The notes beneath the pieces are model-generated. The model did not search any database. It was not told the origin of the DNA and worked only from the letters and a program-made list of their open reading frames with translations. A program made the translations under genes and the position numbers. A DNA stretch of 64,000 nucleotides from the NCBI GenBank assembly GCA_009192285.1, contig WBVU01000005.1, positions 2,064,731 to 2,128,730 of the forward strand, written 5' to 3'. Position 1 is the first letter of the stretch, and every line of letters starts with the position of its first letter. This document shows positions 25,633 through 36,534 of this stretch, piece by piece. The stretch is from Morchella semilibera (Eukaryota; Ascomycota; Pezizomycetes; Pezizales; Morchellaceae).

Positions 25633-27152
25633 TTATACACACCCGGCAGCGTTGAGCTCACTATCGCCATCAGTGTCATCTGACATCGGGATAGCGGAGC
25701 TTGGGCTTGCACCTCGTTGTGTCAGACCGGCATTTGGAGTGGTGACGACGGGGCGAGCAGATGAGGGTGCGCTGCTAGATGGAGCGGCTTCTTCCACATC
25801 TGCGCTGATGAACGGCACGAAGAGGTCGTCCTTTTCTAGGTTCCTCTTCCTTGACTTACGATAGCGTACCTTACTCGGCGGCTTTGGCGGCAGTAAAACC
25901 AAAAGCTCAACCCCGTATGCCTTAAACTCCTCTTTAAGCCCGATAGCCCTCACACGGTCCATGGCTTCACTCCTGGGGAATGCTCCCGGATCGTTGCGAG
26001 CCTTGTGTGAGTAAATTAAGCTATATATGAACAGAGTCTTATACAGAGCCAGCATATTTGGGTTGCGAAGAGTCTCTCCCCAATCTATCACTGCGCGTGT
26101 AGTGCCGAGGAGGCTGTAGAAGTCCGCAAAATTCCATTTCGTCTCGTATGCCTGTCGGAGATCTCTCTCCGCCAGGGTTGCATAACCCATATTCTCGCTT
26201 TGGATCCGTCGTTGCAGGGCGTCGATATCTATAAAATAGTCGCTAAACCAATTCTTCCTCCAAGAAAGTATCCGATTGTACGCCTTCAGATACCCGTTTG
26301 AGGCAATATCCACTCGTCTGCCAGCTGCGTCGTTAATCATTCGTGGAATCCATTCATCAAGAATGCAGAAGTAGCGAGCAAAAATAAGGCGAGCTTTGCT
26401 GATCAGGTTGTTGAAAAGTTGGCCACCGTCCTTAAATTCGTCGTCGAGTCGACGGTTATCGTAGCGCCGCTTGGAATTCGATTTCTCATATATCGCTTTA
26501 TCTATGGCACTCTGAACCTCTTGGAGTTCCAATCCCTCCGGGGCCTTTGATTCATGTGTATTAGTATACGAGTATGTCGAGTGTCCAAACGCACGCATGT
26601 ACATGTAGTTTTCCTTACCCGGATCACATAATCCGCTTCCACGTTCTCTTCGGCTTCATATGTGAGGCCCAGGTATAGCCATCAGCGGGATCCTCTTCCG
26701 TGATATCTTCATCGATTACTATCTGGGACTCTTGGGACTCTTCGATATCGGAGCGTTGACGCCGTGGAGTGGGCGTGGGTGGGTGTCTTTGTGTCCCGAA
26801 TTGTTGGGCAAGAGCGCCAAATTGCATCTGCATTTGGCCATTGGGCAATTGCTGCTGCTGCTGCGGCTGCTGCTGCTGCGGCTGCTGTTGCTGCGGGTGC
26901 CAAAAGTCATAGTGGCATATTGCGACTGTTGCGACAGCACAGGCACCTGCGACTGTTGCGGCTGTTGTGATTGTGAATGGAAATCATGACCAAGCGTACT
27001 GATGGAGGTCTGCGAGTCATCGTTAGGGGGGGGAAGAGTAAACGTCGTGGAGTAGGCGTTGGAGGACTAACGGGAGTGTTTCTTAGTCCACTGGAGTTAC
27101 TTCTGGCGACACGCCCAATGTTCCGTGCAGGTGTTCTAATTGGCCCTACCAT
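25633..27152 (-). pseudogene. Transposon companion gene A (unknown, Gln/Pro-rich N-terminus), probably degraded
   Basis: The downstream part is a clean open frame: an exon 25633-26544 (303 residues) preceded by a 74-bp intron (26545-26618) with a perfect TACTAAT branch site. It has a helical, Arg/Lys- and aromatic-rich body (for example RLIFARYFCILDEWIPRMI, ILSWRKNWFSDYFIDIDAL) and a Ser/Asp-rich tail. The frame entering the intron reads YEAEENVEADYVIR. Upstream coding-like pieces lie in different frames: an acidic piece (IVIDEDITEEDPADGY), a Pro/Gln repeat (near 26845-26900), a Ser/Gln stretch (26890-26990) and a Pro/Arg-rich start at 27152. I could not join them with ordinary introns, so about three frame changes are implied. 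I do not recognise a domain. Its place inside the element suggests a second (TnpA-like) protein, but that is inference. Confidence 0.5.
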
Positions 27153-27636
27153 TTTTAGAGCTGTATAAAAGCTGTATAAAGTGAGTACGTCAGTGTGGTG
27201 TTAGAGATGCGTGTGAATTAGCACGGCGCTGTATAGAGTCTGTCTGGGTATGGTGTTGATGTTGAGGTAGATGGTGTGCAAAGCGGAGAAAAAAAAGAGG
27301 AGGCTGGTGGGTTAGGGTTTTTGATTCGTTTACTTACGTTGTGTATCCACAGCAACGCCCACGTTAGCAAGGGTTCTCGCTTAGCAGGGCTCTTATTAGA
27401 CCCTTTAACCCGAATAGGACTCGCTAACCTAAATAAGCCAGTATATTGGATTGATAATACAGTTGCTGTAATAATAGATGCAACACTCAAACGGATGTAG
27501 AAACTTTGTGGACTTCAACAACGCGACATGTATTTTGAAACTTTAGTAACTCCAACAACGCTTTACATGTATTTTGATGAATTTCTAGATTGATACATGA
27601 GACGTTGCTGTATTGTTTTCATATTGTCTATCCATC

Positions 27637-28101
27637 CTAAACCATGTATGATGGCAAAACCTCCCAGTAGACAAGTGCCCTGTAGCAATGTTCCCCGTTC
27701 CAAACGAATAGCTTAGGTTTTCCACGAACAGTGGCCTCGATTTCGTGGCCAAGTTCGATGAGCTTGATGAAGAGTTCGCATTCGTGACGCCTGACCCATC
27801 CTCCGTGAGACTGTTTGCCCTCTTTATGACAACGCAATTCGGCCCCGTAGACAGGATTTTCCGCAGTTGAATGAGTCGCTAGAGATTTGTAGACTCTGTA
27901 CTTCATGTTGCGCTTAGGACGAGAAGGATTGATTGTCTTGACGTCGCCCGCGATATCTGTAGTACTGTTAGATGATATCAGCAGAGGGGGGAGAGTCAAG
28001 GTGTTATTACAAACGATATGGGCCATCCCGAAGAGATCGCATTTCTCGTCTTTTATCTCGTCTTTTATATTGGTAATGGGGTCAGAGGAATCTGAAGACA
28101 T
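27637..28101 (-). CDS. Transposon companion frame B, 154 residues, unknown function
   Basis: An uninterrupted frame of 154 residues between companion gene A and the transposase start. It has an acidic N-terminus (TNIKDEIKDEKCD), a basic middle (SRPKRNMKYRVYKSLA) and a C-terminal segment with evenly spaced Cys, His and Trp (AELRCHKEGKQSHGGWVRR; HECELFIKLIELGHEIEA; LFVWNGEHCYRALVYWEVLP). No family recognised. Unlike most frames here, its amino-acid make-up is balanced and looks protein-like. It may be a separate gene, or an exon of a longer minus-strand gene running toward 27152. No transcript evidence is available. Confidence 0.45.
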   Translation of the reverse strand: MSSDSSDPITNIKDEIKDEKCDLFGMAHIVCNNTLTLPPLLISSNSTTDIAGDVKTINPSRPKRNMKYRVYKSLATHSTAENPVYGAELRCHKEGKQSHGGWVRRHECELFIKLIELGHEIEATVRGKPKLFVWNGEHCYRALVYWEVLPSYMV

Positions 28102-28420
28102 GATGAGTATTGTGAGGATGAGGATGGATGGTAGTGGTAATGGTAGTGGTAATAGTGGTAATGGCTAGGGGACGGCATGAATTAATGATTTAAGCAAAAA
28201 TAAAATAAAAGAATGACTGGGGGGCTTAAAAACTGCGATATCGAGTGCGCGGTGGTGATGGAAGCTAGAGTACATGTAACTTCGCTACATGTTTGCACGG
28301 CCGCGAATCCCTGTAATTCCTTAGCCCTACCGCGCGATACCCTTTCGCGTGTGGTATCCTTGCATCTACATCATACATGTACCCTTCCATCATTTGCACG
28401 CACCACGATATCCTGAAAAG

Positions 28421-31400
28421 ATGAGACGCCGAGGATTCAATGAAGATCTCCCGAGTGCACGTATTGAGCGTCCATGTAAGTTATAATCCTATTTTCACGT
28501 TAGCTTATCGGTTAATAATAGTACCGCCATCAGTACCCCCTCGACTTGGTGGACCTTCCACTACTCGCCGCATAATAAGGCACTCGGGTACTCCGGCAGC
28601 CAGGGCCACGAGGCACTTAGCACCGGCCCAGCCGATAGAGATATTCGAGGATGATGATCAAGTACAGGAGGCTGTGTCAATTGCAAATGAGGACGATATT
28701 GAGCCACCAGAGTCGATACTCCAGCCATCTTCATCAGTCAATATTTTAGGTGTCAATTATGGAGAGGATTTAGACATACCGGAGGAGATCGGCGACGAAG
28801 AAAATCACGCTACTATTGGTAATCCGGAACTGGGAAAGAAGCAAGAGGCTCAAGGGGTGGGGGGGGCGGGGTTGGAAGATGCGTCGGTCGATGTTGATAT
28901 AGTAGATGGAGCTATGGGGCCAATCCTTAACATCTCATCTGCGGCGGCAGCGGTGGATCTGTCGACACCACAGTGCCTATCACCAGATCTGGGGCTATCA
29001 ACGCAGAAGGTTCCACCAGAGGACCCAGCAGCGCTGGATCAACCACAAGAGGTGAAAGAGGCAACTGTAATTGAGCGAATAGCAGATGGCCCATGTCCAT
29101 CAAATAGAACGGTTGATGATTTCCATCTCGCTATGATGTTATTCGTCACGGCCTCAGATTTATCGACGTCTCAGTATCAAGCGTTAACGGAAGTCTTGGC
29201 GTTAGCAACCCCGGGGGGAATTTCTTCATTGCCGCGTAGTATCAAGACCCTCAAAGAAAACTGCAGAAAATCTTTCCCGTTGTCCCAGATTAAGGCCCGT
29301 CCAGTTCATATATCTTCTAACGCGACCCCCCCGAAAACAGAGACACCAAAATCTGCATACTACTTCGAACTGCAGAATATTCTCGCTTATGGCTCAACAA
29401 CCCAAAATTAGATTTGCATCTAGGCATGGGTATCATCGTCGACAATCCTACAGAGTTGTGGCATGGAGATGCTTGGCTAGAGAGCGTACGAACAACCTCC
29501 GGAGAGTTTGCGCGGGTTGGGAACGAAATATTATTACCTTCCGACTGTATAACGTTTAAGGATTATGCTGGAAATATCGCGTTTGGGAGAGTCAAGGGAG
29601 TTGGCATCGATAGGAGAGGCTCAGTGACGGCGTCCGGATCGAATACATCCATGTATGCTGCCATCGTTAACCGCTTGCTTCCCGTGGCTCAGCTACCACA
29701 GTACGTCAGCCACCTGGGCCGGGATGTACCAGGTAGTCACAGTTACCCTCTTAACCCTTCTGAGCTCCCAGAGCTCATTCTTTTCGACACTCGAGATATC
29801 ATTCGTTGTTCGGATATAATTTCGAAAGAATGGGTATACTTCACTGATTATGATTCAGTTGAAATGCTGTCGCGAGTCTGCTGCCGCAACCGCCTCGATT
29901 TTGTGTGCGCCGAGTTATATATCAAAGCAGCACCGGCGTTTTATGTACAAGGTCCATACACCAGCGGCACCGGGTGGTTGCCGAGTCTGAACTGACTACA
30001 TTAACCCGCGACTACGTCTTATCCAATCTTGTGAATGGTGGGCAACCTACATTTGTATCAGAGTCGACAACAAGCGGAACTCGACGCGTATCACTCCCAT
30101 ATTCCGTCTTTTTGGATGGTTTTGGCCTCTACCGCAATGCTTATCACAGTCTGAAAGGCATGTACATAACCCCTGCGGGGTTGGACGTGAATAGCCGTAC
30201 CCAACTCAGTAATATGTTTGTTCTTATGATAGGTCCATTCGGGAGTAGTGAAAAAGGGATGGCGGATTGTCTGTCAGAAGATAGTAATAGGGTCGGTAAA
30301 GGGTTTCTGTTGCAATTGGAGTCTGGAGAAGAGGTTATTGCTACTACATTCCCGATCATGTTCGTCGGGGATATGCCACAGCAGAACCAGAACTCTGGTA
30401 ACAAGACCCACAACGCGCAGTTTGGCTGCCGATACTGTTTCATTCCCGACCTTCAACGCGGCAACCTCCAGTTTGATTTCGTCGCTGGGGGTAGGTACAG
30501 GGCGCCGGTCAAGAGACTATACGAAGGTGCAATGAGGCTGGCATCCAAGGCCGCGAGGATGGGTACTTTGCAGGAGTGAGTACTATATTGAGTGCTATGG
30601 AAAACACGGCGGCTAACGATGTGCATGGAATTGCAGGTACGGACTTACCGCTGATGGGCCATACTTTGCGAAATGCTACCCTATGTTAGATCCACAACGG
30701 TCAAATCCAAATGACCCAATGCATGCAGAATTACGCCTCAGTAAATATTTCGCTGAAACGCTTGTTGATGGGATATTGTCACCGTCAGGTATGAGATTAT
30801 ACTCCTATCATACGTTGATGTACTCGAGGAACAGTTTTTGACGATACATGTAGGTATACTTGCGTATCGCGCGGCGTGGGAGGACGTCGAAGTACCATAT
30901 GGTTGGGGTCAACCACAGAACCCCGTGAATCACAAAGGGTCCATGGTGTTCAGCGAGCATGGCGAGATGGCGATAATGAATCCCTTCATTTTGCTACACC
31001 TTTTTACGAACGACGAATCAAAGCATATAGAGGACAACCCGCGGCGAGCAGAGAATAAATCATACCTAAAACTGGGTGTTGAAGCCAAGATGGTTCAGAT
31101 GTTTGGTTCAGTCAGTGCCGCAAGGATGCATATCATTAGGACAGCATTCTTAATGGCCAAAACAGTGGATTTGACAATGAAAAGAACACTGAGCCCAACA
31201 GAACGGAAGGAATTTCATTCGACCGTTATAGAAGATCGGATTCTACTACGAAAATTCTTTCTATCTATGGGCGGTAGTAAAGGGAGCTATCAAAAATACG
31301 CTGATGTTCCGAACGTTCACCTGGGTCTACACTATGCGCAAGATGTAGAGAATTATGCGACGACTTATAATGCTGGAACCATGTTAGGCGAGCAGAAACA

Positions 31401-32163
31401 CAAAGTATTCAAACAACACGCAGCACATACCAATTCTAAAGACAGTGATTTCCAGCTCCTGAAAGCGATCAACACGACCCAGACCATTAGGTTTCTTCTT
31501 GATGGCACATACACTCAATCCGCCCCCGATATCAGCAGACAAATCCGAATTGTTGTGGATCGGTGCCCGATCTTGAAGGCTAGGTTTCTTGGTAGAGCAT
31601 CGGCCGAAGCAGAGCAAGGCGACACGACTGGAGGTGTTGATACATCCGGAAGCCTTCTAAAATTTGCCAAGACCGGCCGCCCACTAACCCTGAAGGCTAT
31701 TGGAGGGGGGAATTGCGATTCAGACCTTCAATTGTTGACAGCCCACTACAAAAATGTTTTACGTATCACGCTCGTGAGGAACATGAAATACAAGATTCAT
31801 TATTGGGGCTATATGAGTGGCAAGACCCGTGTAAGGTCAGTTTATGAGGGCCACCACATGTACAGATTATCCGCCCCTGGTGGTTTCGTGAGATTGCGAG
31901 GAGATCCCCCTTTGACTTTCTACTGGGTTCACCGCATACTGACTCTGACTATGGGGACAAACGTTTCGGTGTTTCTTATCCTAGAGGTATTGCAAAGGGA
32001 TACAGCAGGGGCGGAAGTGGCCGCCGCGCCTTACCCGGTCTACAAGAAAACATCGTGTGTGGTCGTTGCAAATCTTGCCAGGGTTGATCCTACAATACTT
32101 CACTTTGTAAAAAAAGGGGCTGATTCTTGGTGGTGGAATCCCTTTGTTCCTCAGTTCATGTAA
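28421..32163 (+). pseudogene. CMC (CACTA/Tnp2-like) transposase gene, largely open but with two frame breaks
   Basis: The start MRRRGFNEDLPSARIE at 28421 splices over a 46-bp intron (28476-28521) into a long exon. Later introns at 30576-30636 and 30789-30853 fit in phase. The first 300 residues are acidic and disordered. Then come LHLGMGIIVDNPTELWHGDAW, a region reading FVGDMPQQNQNSGNK...CRYCFIP (a likely first catalytic Asp and a CxxC metal site), NPNDPMHAELRLSKYF (like the DPMHN motif of Tnp2-type transposases), NHKGSMVFSEHG, and VHLGLHYAQDVENY...MLGEQKHKVFKQH near the C-terminus. Two reading-frame shifts, near 29400 and near 29975, are not explained by introns, so the copy is probably inactive. 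More than 90% of the frame stays open, which suggests a fairly recent loss. The superfamily assignment rests on remembered motifs. Confidence 0.62.
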
Positions 32164-32488
32164 TGGTCATTTCGCCACTATTTTTTCTTTCTTTCACTTT
32201 TTTTTTTTTGTGTGTGATAAGGGCTTGGGGGCGCCAGCCCTAACCGCACTATGGGAGACTCGTACTGTCTTTATCTTTCCCTTTCTCGCACCCTCTCCCC
32301 TTTCTTTCTCATCAACCAATCATCATCTCTTCTACCAATACAGTTTTTTTCACGCGATAATACGTGCACCACCATCACGGATACATGTACATGATTTATT
32401 TTCGTGATATAAGGTAAAGACTACCGTACATGCTTCATGCTAATCCATTTACCGTTTATCAACAGATCATCTCCGAAAACACTATCAG

Positions 32489-32845
32489 GGCTTCTTTTAT
32501 GCATCAACCAATCACGGTAATCAAACATCCCCTCTCGCGTCTGTTACTGATCATCTGAAAATACTGCCAGCGTTTCTTTTTACGCGTCGCTAGATCATCA
32601 CGGTAATGAACACATTTCCTTCTCGTTTGTTGCTGATGACTGATAATAACTTATAGTAGTGTTTCTTTCACGCGTCGCCATATCAGAGTGTATGTTATCA
32701 TTGCGGTAATGAACTCATTTCCTTCTGCTTTGTTGCTGATGACCGTGATAATAACTTACATGTAGTGTTTCTTTTTACGCGGCGCTAAATCAATCATAAC
32801 GGTAATGAAAACATTCCCTTCTCGCGTCCGTTGCTGATGATTATA
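32489..32845 (+). repeat. Imperfect tandem repeat, about 80-105 bp unit, four copies
   Basis: Units begin near 32489, 32572, 32661 and 32767. Each has the order (G)TTTCTTTT..ACGCG, then CGGTAATGAA, then TTCCCTTCTCG/TTCCTTCT, then TTGCTGATGA. They lie between the transposase stop and the right end of the element, so they may be subterminal binding repeats. Confidence 0.65.
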
Positions 32846-33072
32846 ATGCACAGATATCACAGATACATGTATACAGATTCGCAGCTGTGGTAAGTAACAG
32901 GTGAGCCTAAATGTCGTGTTTCCCTTTGTTTTTGTCATTGACTCATCGCAGTGAGCGAAGATTTGTATATATTGGATTTCGGTATAGATACATGTACATG
33001 TACGTGTAGATAATGTATGATCAAATAAAATATGACTTGAGATTCGTAACATGACAGAATAGTATCTTGACT

Positions 33073-33136
33073 TGAAATACGAATGCCGTGAAATACGAAT
33101 GCCGTGAAATACGAATGCCGTGAAATACGAATGCCA
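33073..33136 (+). repeat. Four tandem copies of a 16-bp unit
   Basis: TGAAATACGAATGCCG is repeated at 33073, 33089, 33105 and 33121, the last copy differing at its final base. The ATGCCG word also recurs at both subterminal regions of the element. Confidence 0.9.
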
Positions 33137-33749
33137 TAAAATATAGTAACACTACAGCATTTCTATGCCATACGGTAGGGATATTCGATTGTGGTGCAGA
33201 TAATCTCGAGAGAAATGCGGTAGTAGCATGGCATTCAAACCATAGTCTAGAGAATGGGCATCATACACCATACCGTTCCAATGTCATAGTGATTCGGCAC
33301 TTTATGGCAAATAGTCTCCGAAAGATTACAGTAATACTATAGTGGGTGGAGGGTCTTTGTTAGGAAGGGGCACGAAAGAGAATTCCGTAATAGTACAGTC
33401 GTAGAACCATATTTATCAGAAGATAGTCTCCAAAAAGTTACCGCACTGCTATAGGAGCCGGAGAGCCTCGGTTGGCAATGCGCATGGGCCAGAAGCGAGT
33501 AGGACTACGGTCGGACAACCGCATTCTTCGCCATATTTCCTGATTGAGAATGCGGCACTAACGCTACAGTACTACTAGCGTGGAAGTAATGCCGCTCCAC
33601 CCTAAGACTTGCTCACTACGGTCGCACTTCCCTATTGTCAACAAGCGAGCATTGCTAATAAGCGGAATTGTTTTAGAAATACGTATTGTCTCCAACACAT
33701 TAATCTCAACAATATCGACCTATATCGGCATTGTTCAGAATGACACATT

Positions 33750-33813
33750 CTTCAGAAGATAGTCGCCCTACTATAGTACTACTATACCAGGAACACCCCT
33801 ATTTTTGTTGCTG
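33750..33813 (-). repeat. Right terminal inverted repeat of the transposon
   Basis: Read on the minus strand from 33813 inward it starts CAGCAACAAAAATAGGGGTG and mirrors the left end with small gaps. The inner limit is uncertain. Confidence 0.55.
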
Positions 33814-35330
33814 TAAGTATATGTATATAAGTATTCTATTGAGAGCGGTCAAGATTACATGTACTTAGGCCGGTAGATACATGTATTTGTAGATACAGAT
33901 ACCGCAGGATACCCCCCGGGGGGCCGCCGCTAGATAGATTCGTGGCTGGCTGGCAGATCTTAGTAAATACACACGGTCTGTCAGCATGGGCTATTGTGAT
34001 TCACATGCCAGGAGATGATGTATGTGTATGGGTCCCGACCCTCGGGGATCGACGGCCCGCGCGGGTGGCGTCCGCGGGGATGGAGGGAGTGGGCTGTGGG
34101 CTGTGGGATGTGATGTGGACCTGCAGATGGTCGCGGCCACTGAGATGCATGCTTGAGCACATGTGCAGAGTCTAGAAAGGTGGGTCTTGAAAGAAAAAAA
34201 AAAGTTAGTCCACCAGGGGTGGGGATCGAACCCACCCCCATGCGCGGCTGGGGGCATGTCGACACCCACCTTCTCTGCCGCTTTAAACCTCACCTGCCAA
34301 AAAGCGGGTTCAACCCCCGCGCGAGAATCCATAGGCGGTTAAGTAATTCTACTTGTCCAAGGCGGCAGTACGTTAGGGGAAGAAAATAAAAAAAAACAAT
34401 TGAGGGAAATAAAATTACATACATATACACATATATTTACCAGGAAGGAGGAGAAGGGGGGGAGGAAGAAGGAGAAGCCAGTCCCCTCACCGAATCCGCA
34501 TGCCAGTATACGCGTCGTTACCGCCGCCCGGCGGCCCCGGCCCCTCCTCCTCCTCGTGCTGCCGCATGGATAGTAAACTATTACAAGGCGGAGCGTGGGC
34601 AGTAAAAGCAATTTGTGTTGGGGAGGGGGCCGCGGGTTGTTATACGTAGCCAGGTTCTTGGCAGGGCGCTGGACCTCCGGCGCCGACGGTGTTGTGTTGT
34701 GACGACGGCTTGCAGGATCTCCTAGGTTACGCACGGAGAAACTGTCCTAGGGAAAAGGGGGGGCAGCTGTATAAATACCACTTCGCCCCCCCCCACGGTT
34801 CTACTTAGCGGCGGCGGTGGCTTACGAGTGATGGTCTATGATGCAGGTGCTAGGCCATCTTACCCCCCCCCCTTTCTTTGGGGAGTGTAACTTTGTTATC
34901 AGTGCAGAGAATGCTCTAAGGGCACTGCATTACTGTTGGGTCTCTAGAGATGCAGGTATGTTCAAACGGGTAAGGATGAGGCTGGGATTTCGGCCTTGTT
35001 TTGGGTGCTGCGTTTCAATGCGCAAGTATAGTATCCTTCCTAGCTCTAGGAGCTTTTTTTTATATCATTGATTATATGTATAGCTCACACATAGAAATTT
35101 AGTTACTCATCACCTTGTATACCAAACATCAGTGTGATGGTATGAGGCTCGCCAATAGAAGCTTACAGCCCTTTCACAGATTATCACTCGGCCCACCACA
35201 TACACAGCAAGAAGCTGGTTTACATTCCGACATGAGCAACGTACTATTTGATTATCATTCATAAAGACAAAAGGAAGAACCCCCACAATCTAAATACATA
35301 AGTAACCGTAACAAAAGGAGGGAGTCACTC
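33814..35330. other. Intergenic right of the transposon
   Basis: No protein-coding gene recognised. Contains the tRNA-like relic described separately, TACATGTA palindromes (33856, 33882) and a C-rich homopolymer near 34785. Confidence 0.45.
34194..34320 (-). other. tRNA-like relic (two T-arm-like hairpins, Pol III-type terminator)
   Basis: On the minus strand GTGGG-TTCGATC-CCCAC (34219-34235) is a canonical T-arm/B-box. It is followed about 15 nt later by a run of ten T (34194-34203), as at Pol III terminators. A second canonical T-arm, GCGGG-TTCAACC-CCCGC, lies on the + strand at 34304-34320, facing the other way. I could not fold a full cloverleaf with a matching acceptor stem from either, so I call it a relic or tRNA-derived repeat and not a tRNA gene. 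Confidence 0.3.
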
Positions 35331-36534
35331 TCAGGTCACTAAAAGCACACCAACCGCAACCGCAACCATAGCTACCCATTCTCTCTCCACGCCCCTTCCA
35401 ACTGCCGAGCTTGCTGATCCTGAGCCCGTGGACACTGCCACAGTCCCTGTACTCGTACTAACTACAGTCTCTCCCCTGCTATTTGTTGTCGTCACCACCG
35501 CTGTCGTTGGAACAGACACCGTTGTCGCCGCCGCCGCCGCGCCGTTCGCGCTCGCGGCCGTGACTGTCCACTCTACCCCTAGAATTGACCATGTAAATGT
35601 GGGCCCACCCGGCGGCGCTGTAACTGTTCCGCTCAAGGTTGAGAGAGCCTCGCTGCCAAACGACTTTGACAGCGTATCCGGGTCCAAGAACTTTCCGCCC
35701 GCTGGAGGGTCGACGCCCCATTTCGATGGGCAGTTGTCGCCGGTGATGGCCTCGGCACATGTACCGAGGCCGAGACTGTTAACTTGGCTCTCGTAGTCCG
35801 TCATGGCTTGGTAGTATGTTTCGTAGCCGAGGTAGTCTGGGTTATTGTTGGGGCAGATTGCGTATAGGCTTCATATGACGATTGTTAGTATATAGTGGGT
35901 AGACGGGGGCAGGTAATGCGTACGCTGAAAGAGCACCGTCGTATGAGCAGCAAGTGCAGCCAAAGAGGTCGGAAACTCCACTAAAGGTTTTCATGCAGTT
36001 GATACTCTCCAAGAAAAGCTGTGAGGAGTTGATGAAAGCCTGGCCGATGTTACATGAGCAGGCACCGGGGGCACCAGCAGGGGCAGGCCAGAATGGGATT
36101 GGCTCTGGGGTTACAAGGCCGCGGTCGGCGGTGTATTGGGCTGCTAGGCCGGAGTATTCGCAGGAGTATATCTATATGGGGGGGGGAGCGGGTTATATTA
36201 ATTACAATTCTACTAATAGGGGGGGGGGGAGTGTTGTAGAGATGGGAGGTAGGTATTTACTAACTTTGTTCCAGCAATTTGACATGTAGCAGTTCATCTG
36301 ATTGATTTGGTATCCATACCCGCAACTCAAGACGAGATCGCTGCTAGAGACGGCATTGACACAGGTTGTTTCTGCAGCAGTAGCATCATCAAGACATTTC
36401 TCGAAGCCAGTCTTGTCGACGCAGCCGGTTGAGGAGATTGTTGTTGCATTGGCGGCATGACAAACGTCAGTGAAGACTAGAACAGCAACACCACTGAGAA
36501 GTAGTGACTCTCTAGAAACTGCGAGGAATTTCAT
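35331..36534 (-). CDS. Secreted cysteine-rich protein, predicted GPI-anchored
   Basis: Exons 36265-36534, 35924-36171 and 35331-35868 join in phase to about 351 residues. The chosen start (MKFLAVSRESLLLSG) gives a compact signal peptide ending near VCHA; an in-frame ATG 13 codons upstream (36573) would weaken it. The mature N-terminal part holds many cysteines in an ordered pattern (GCVDKTGFEKC, LSCGYGYQINQMNCYMSNC, CSCN, CTCC, AICPNNN, GTCAEAITGDNC) and so is probably disulfide-bonded. A Ser/Thr/Ala-rich stalk follows, then a hydrophobic tail (EWVAMVAVAVGVLLVT) at the very end, the usual layout of a GPI-anchored surface protein. It resembles uncharacterised Pezizomycotina secreted proteins; I know no function. 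Confidence 0.78.

Larger units (their letters stand above)
24701..33813. mobile_element. Large DNA transposon (CMC/Tnp2-like), about 9.1 kb
   Basis: The left end (from CAGTACC at 24701) and the reverse complement of the right end (from CAGCAAC, ending at 33813) align as imperfect terminal inverted repeats. The clearest core is GGGGATGTTCTCGGTACGGT (24714 on) against GGGGTGTTCCTGGTATAGTA on the other strand from 33799 down. Weaker similarity continues inward through a shared GTAGG..ACTAT. TA flanks both ends, but I cannot confirm a target duplication. Subterminal DNA on both sides (about 24830-25150 and 33060-33790) is rich in ATGCCG/TGCCGCA words, as in CACTA-like elements whose transposase binds subterminal repeats. 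Inside are a + strand transposase gene and two - strand companion frames, divergent from a centre near 28.1-28.4 kb. The outer borders are my inference. Confidence 0.65.
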
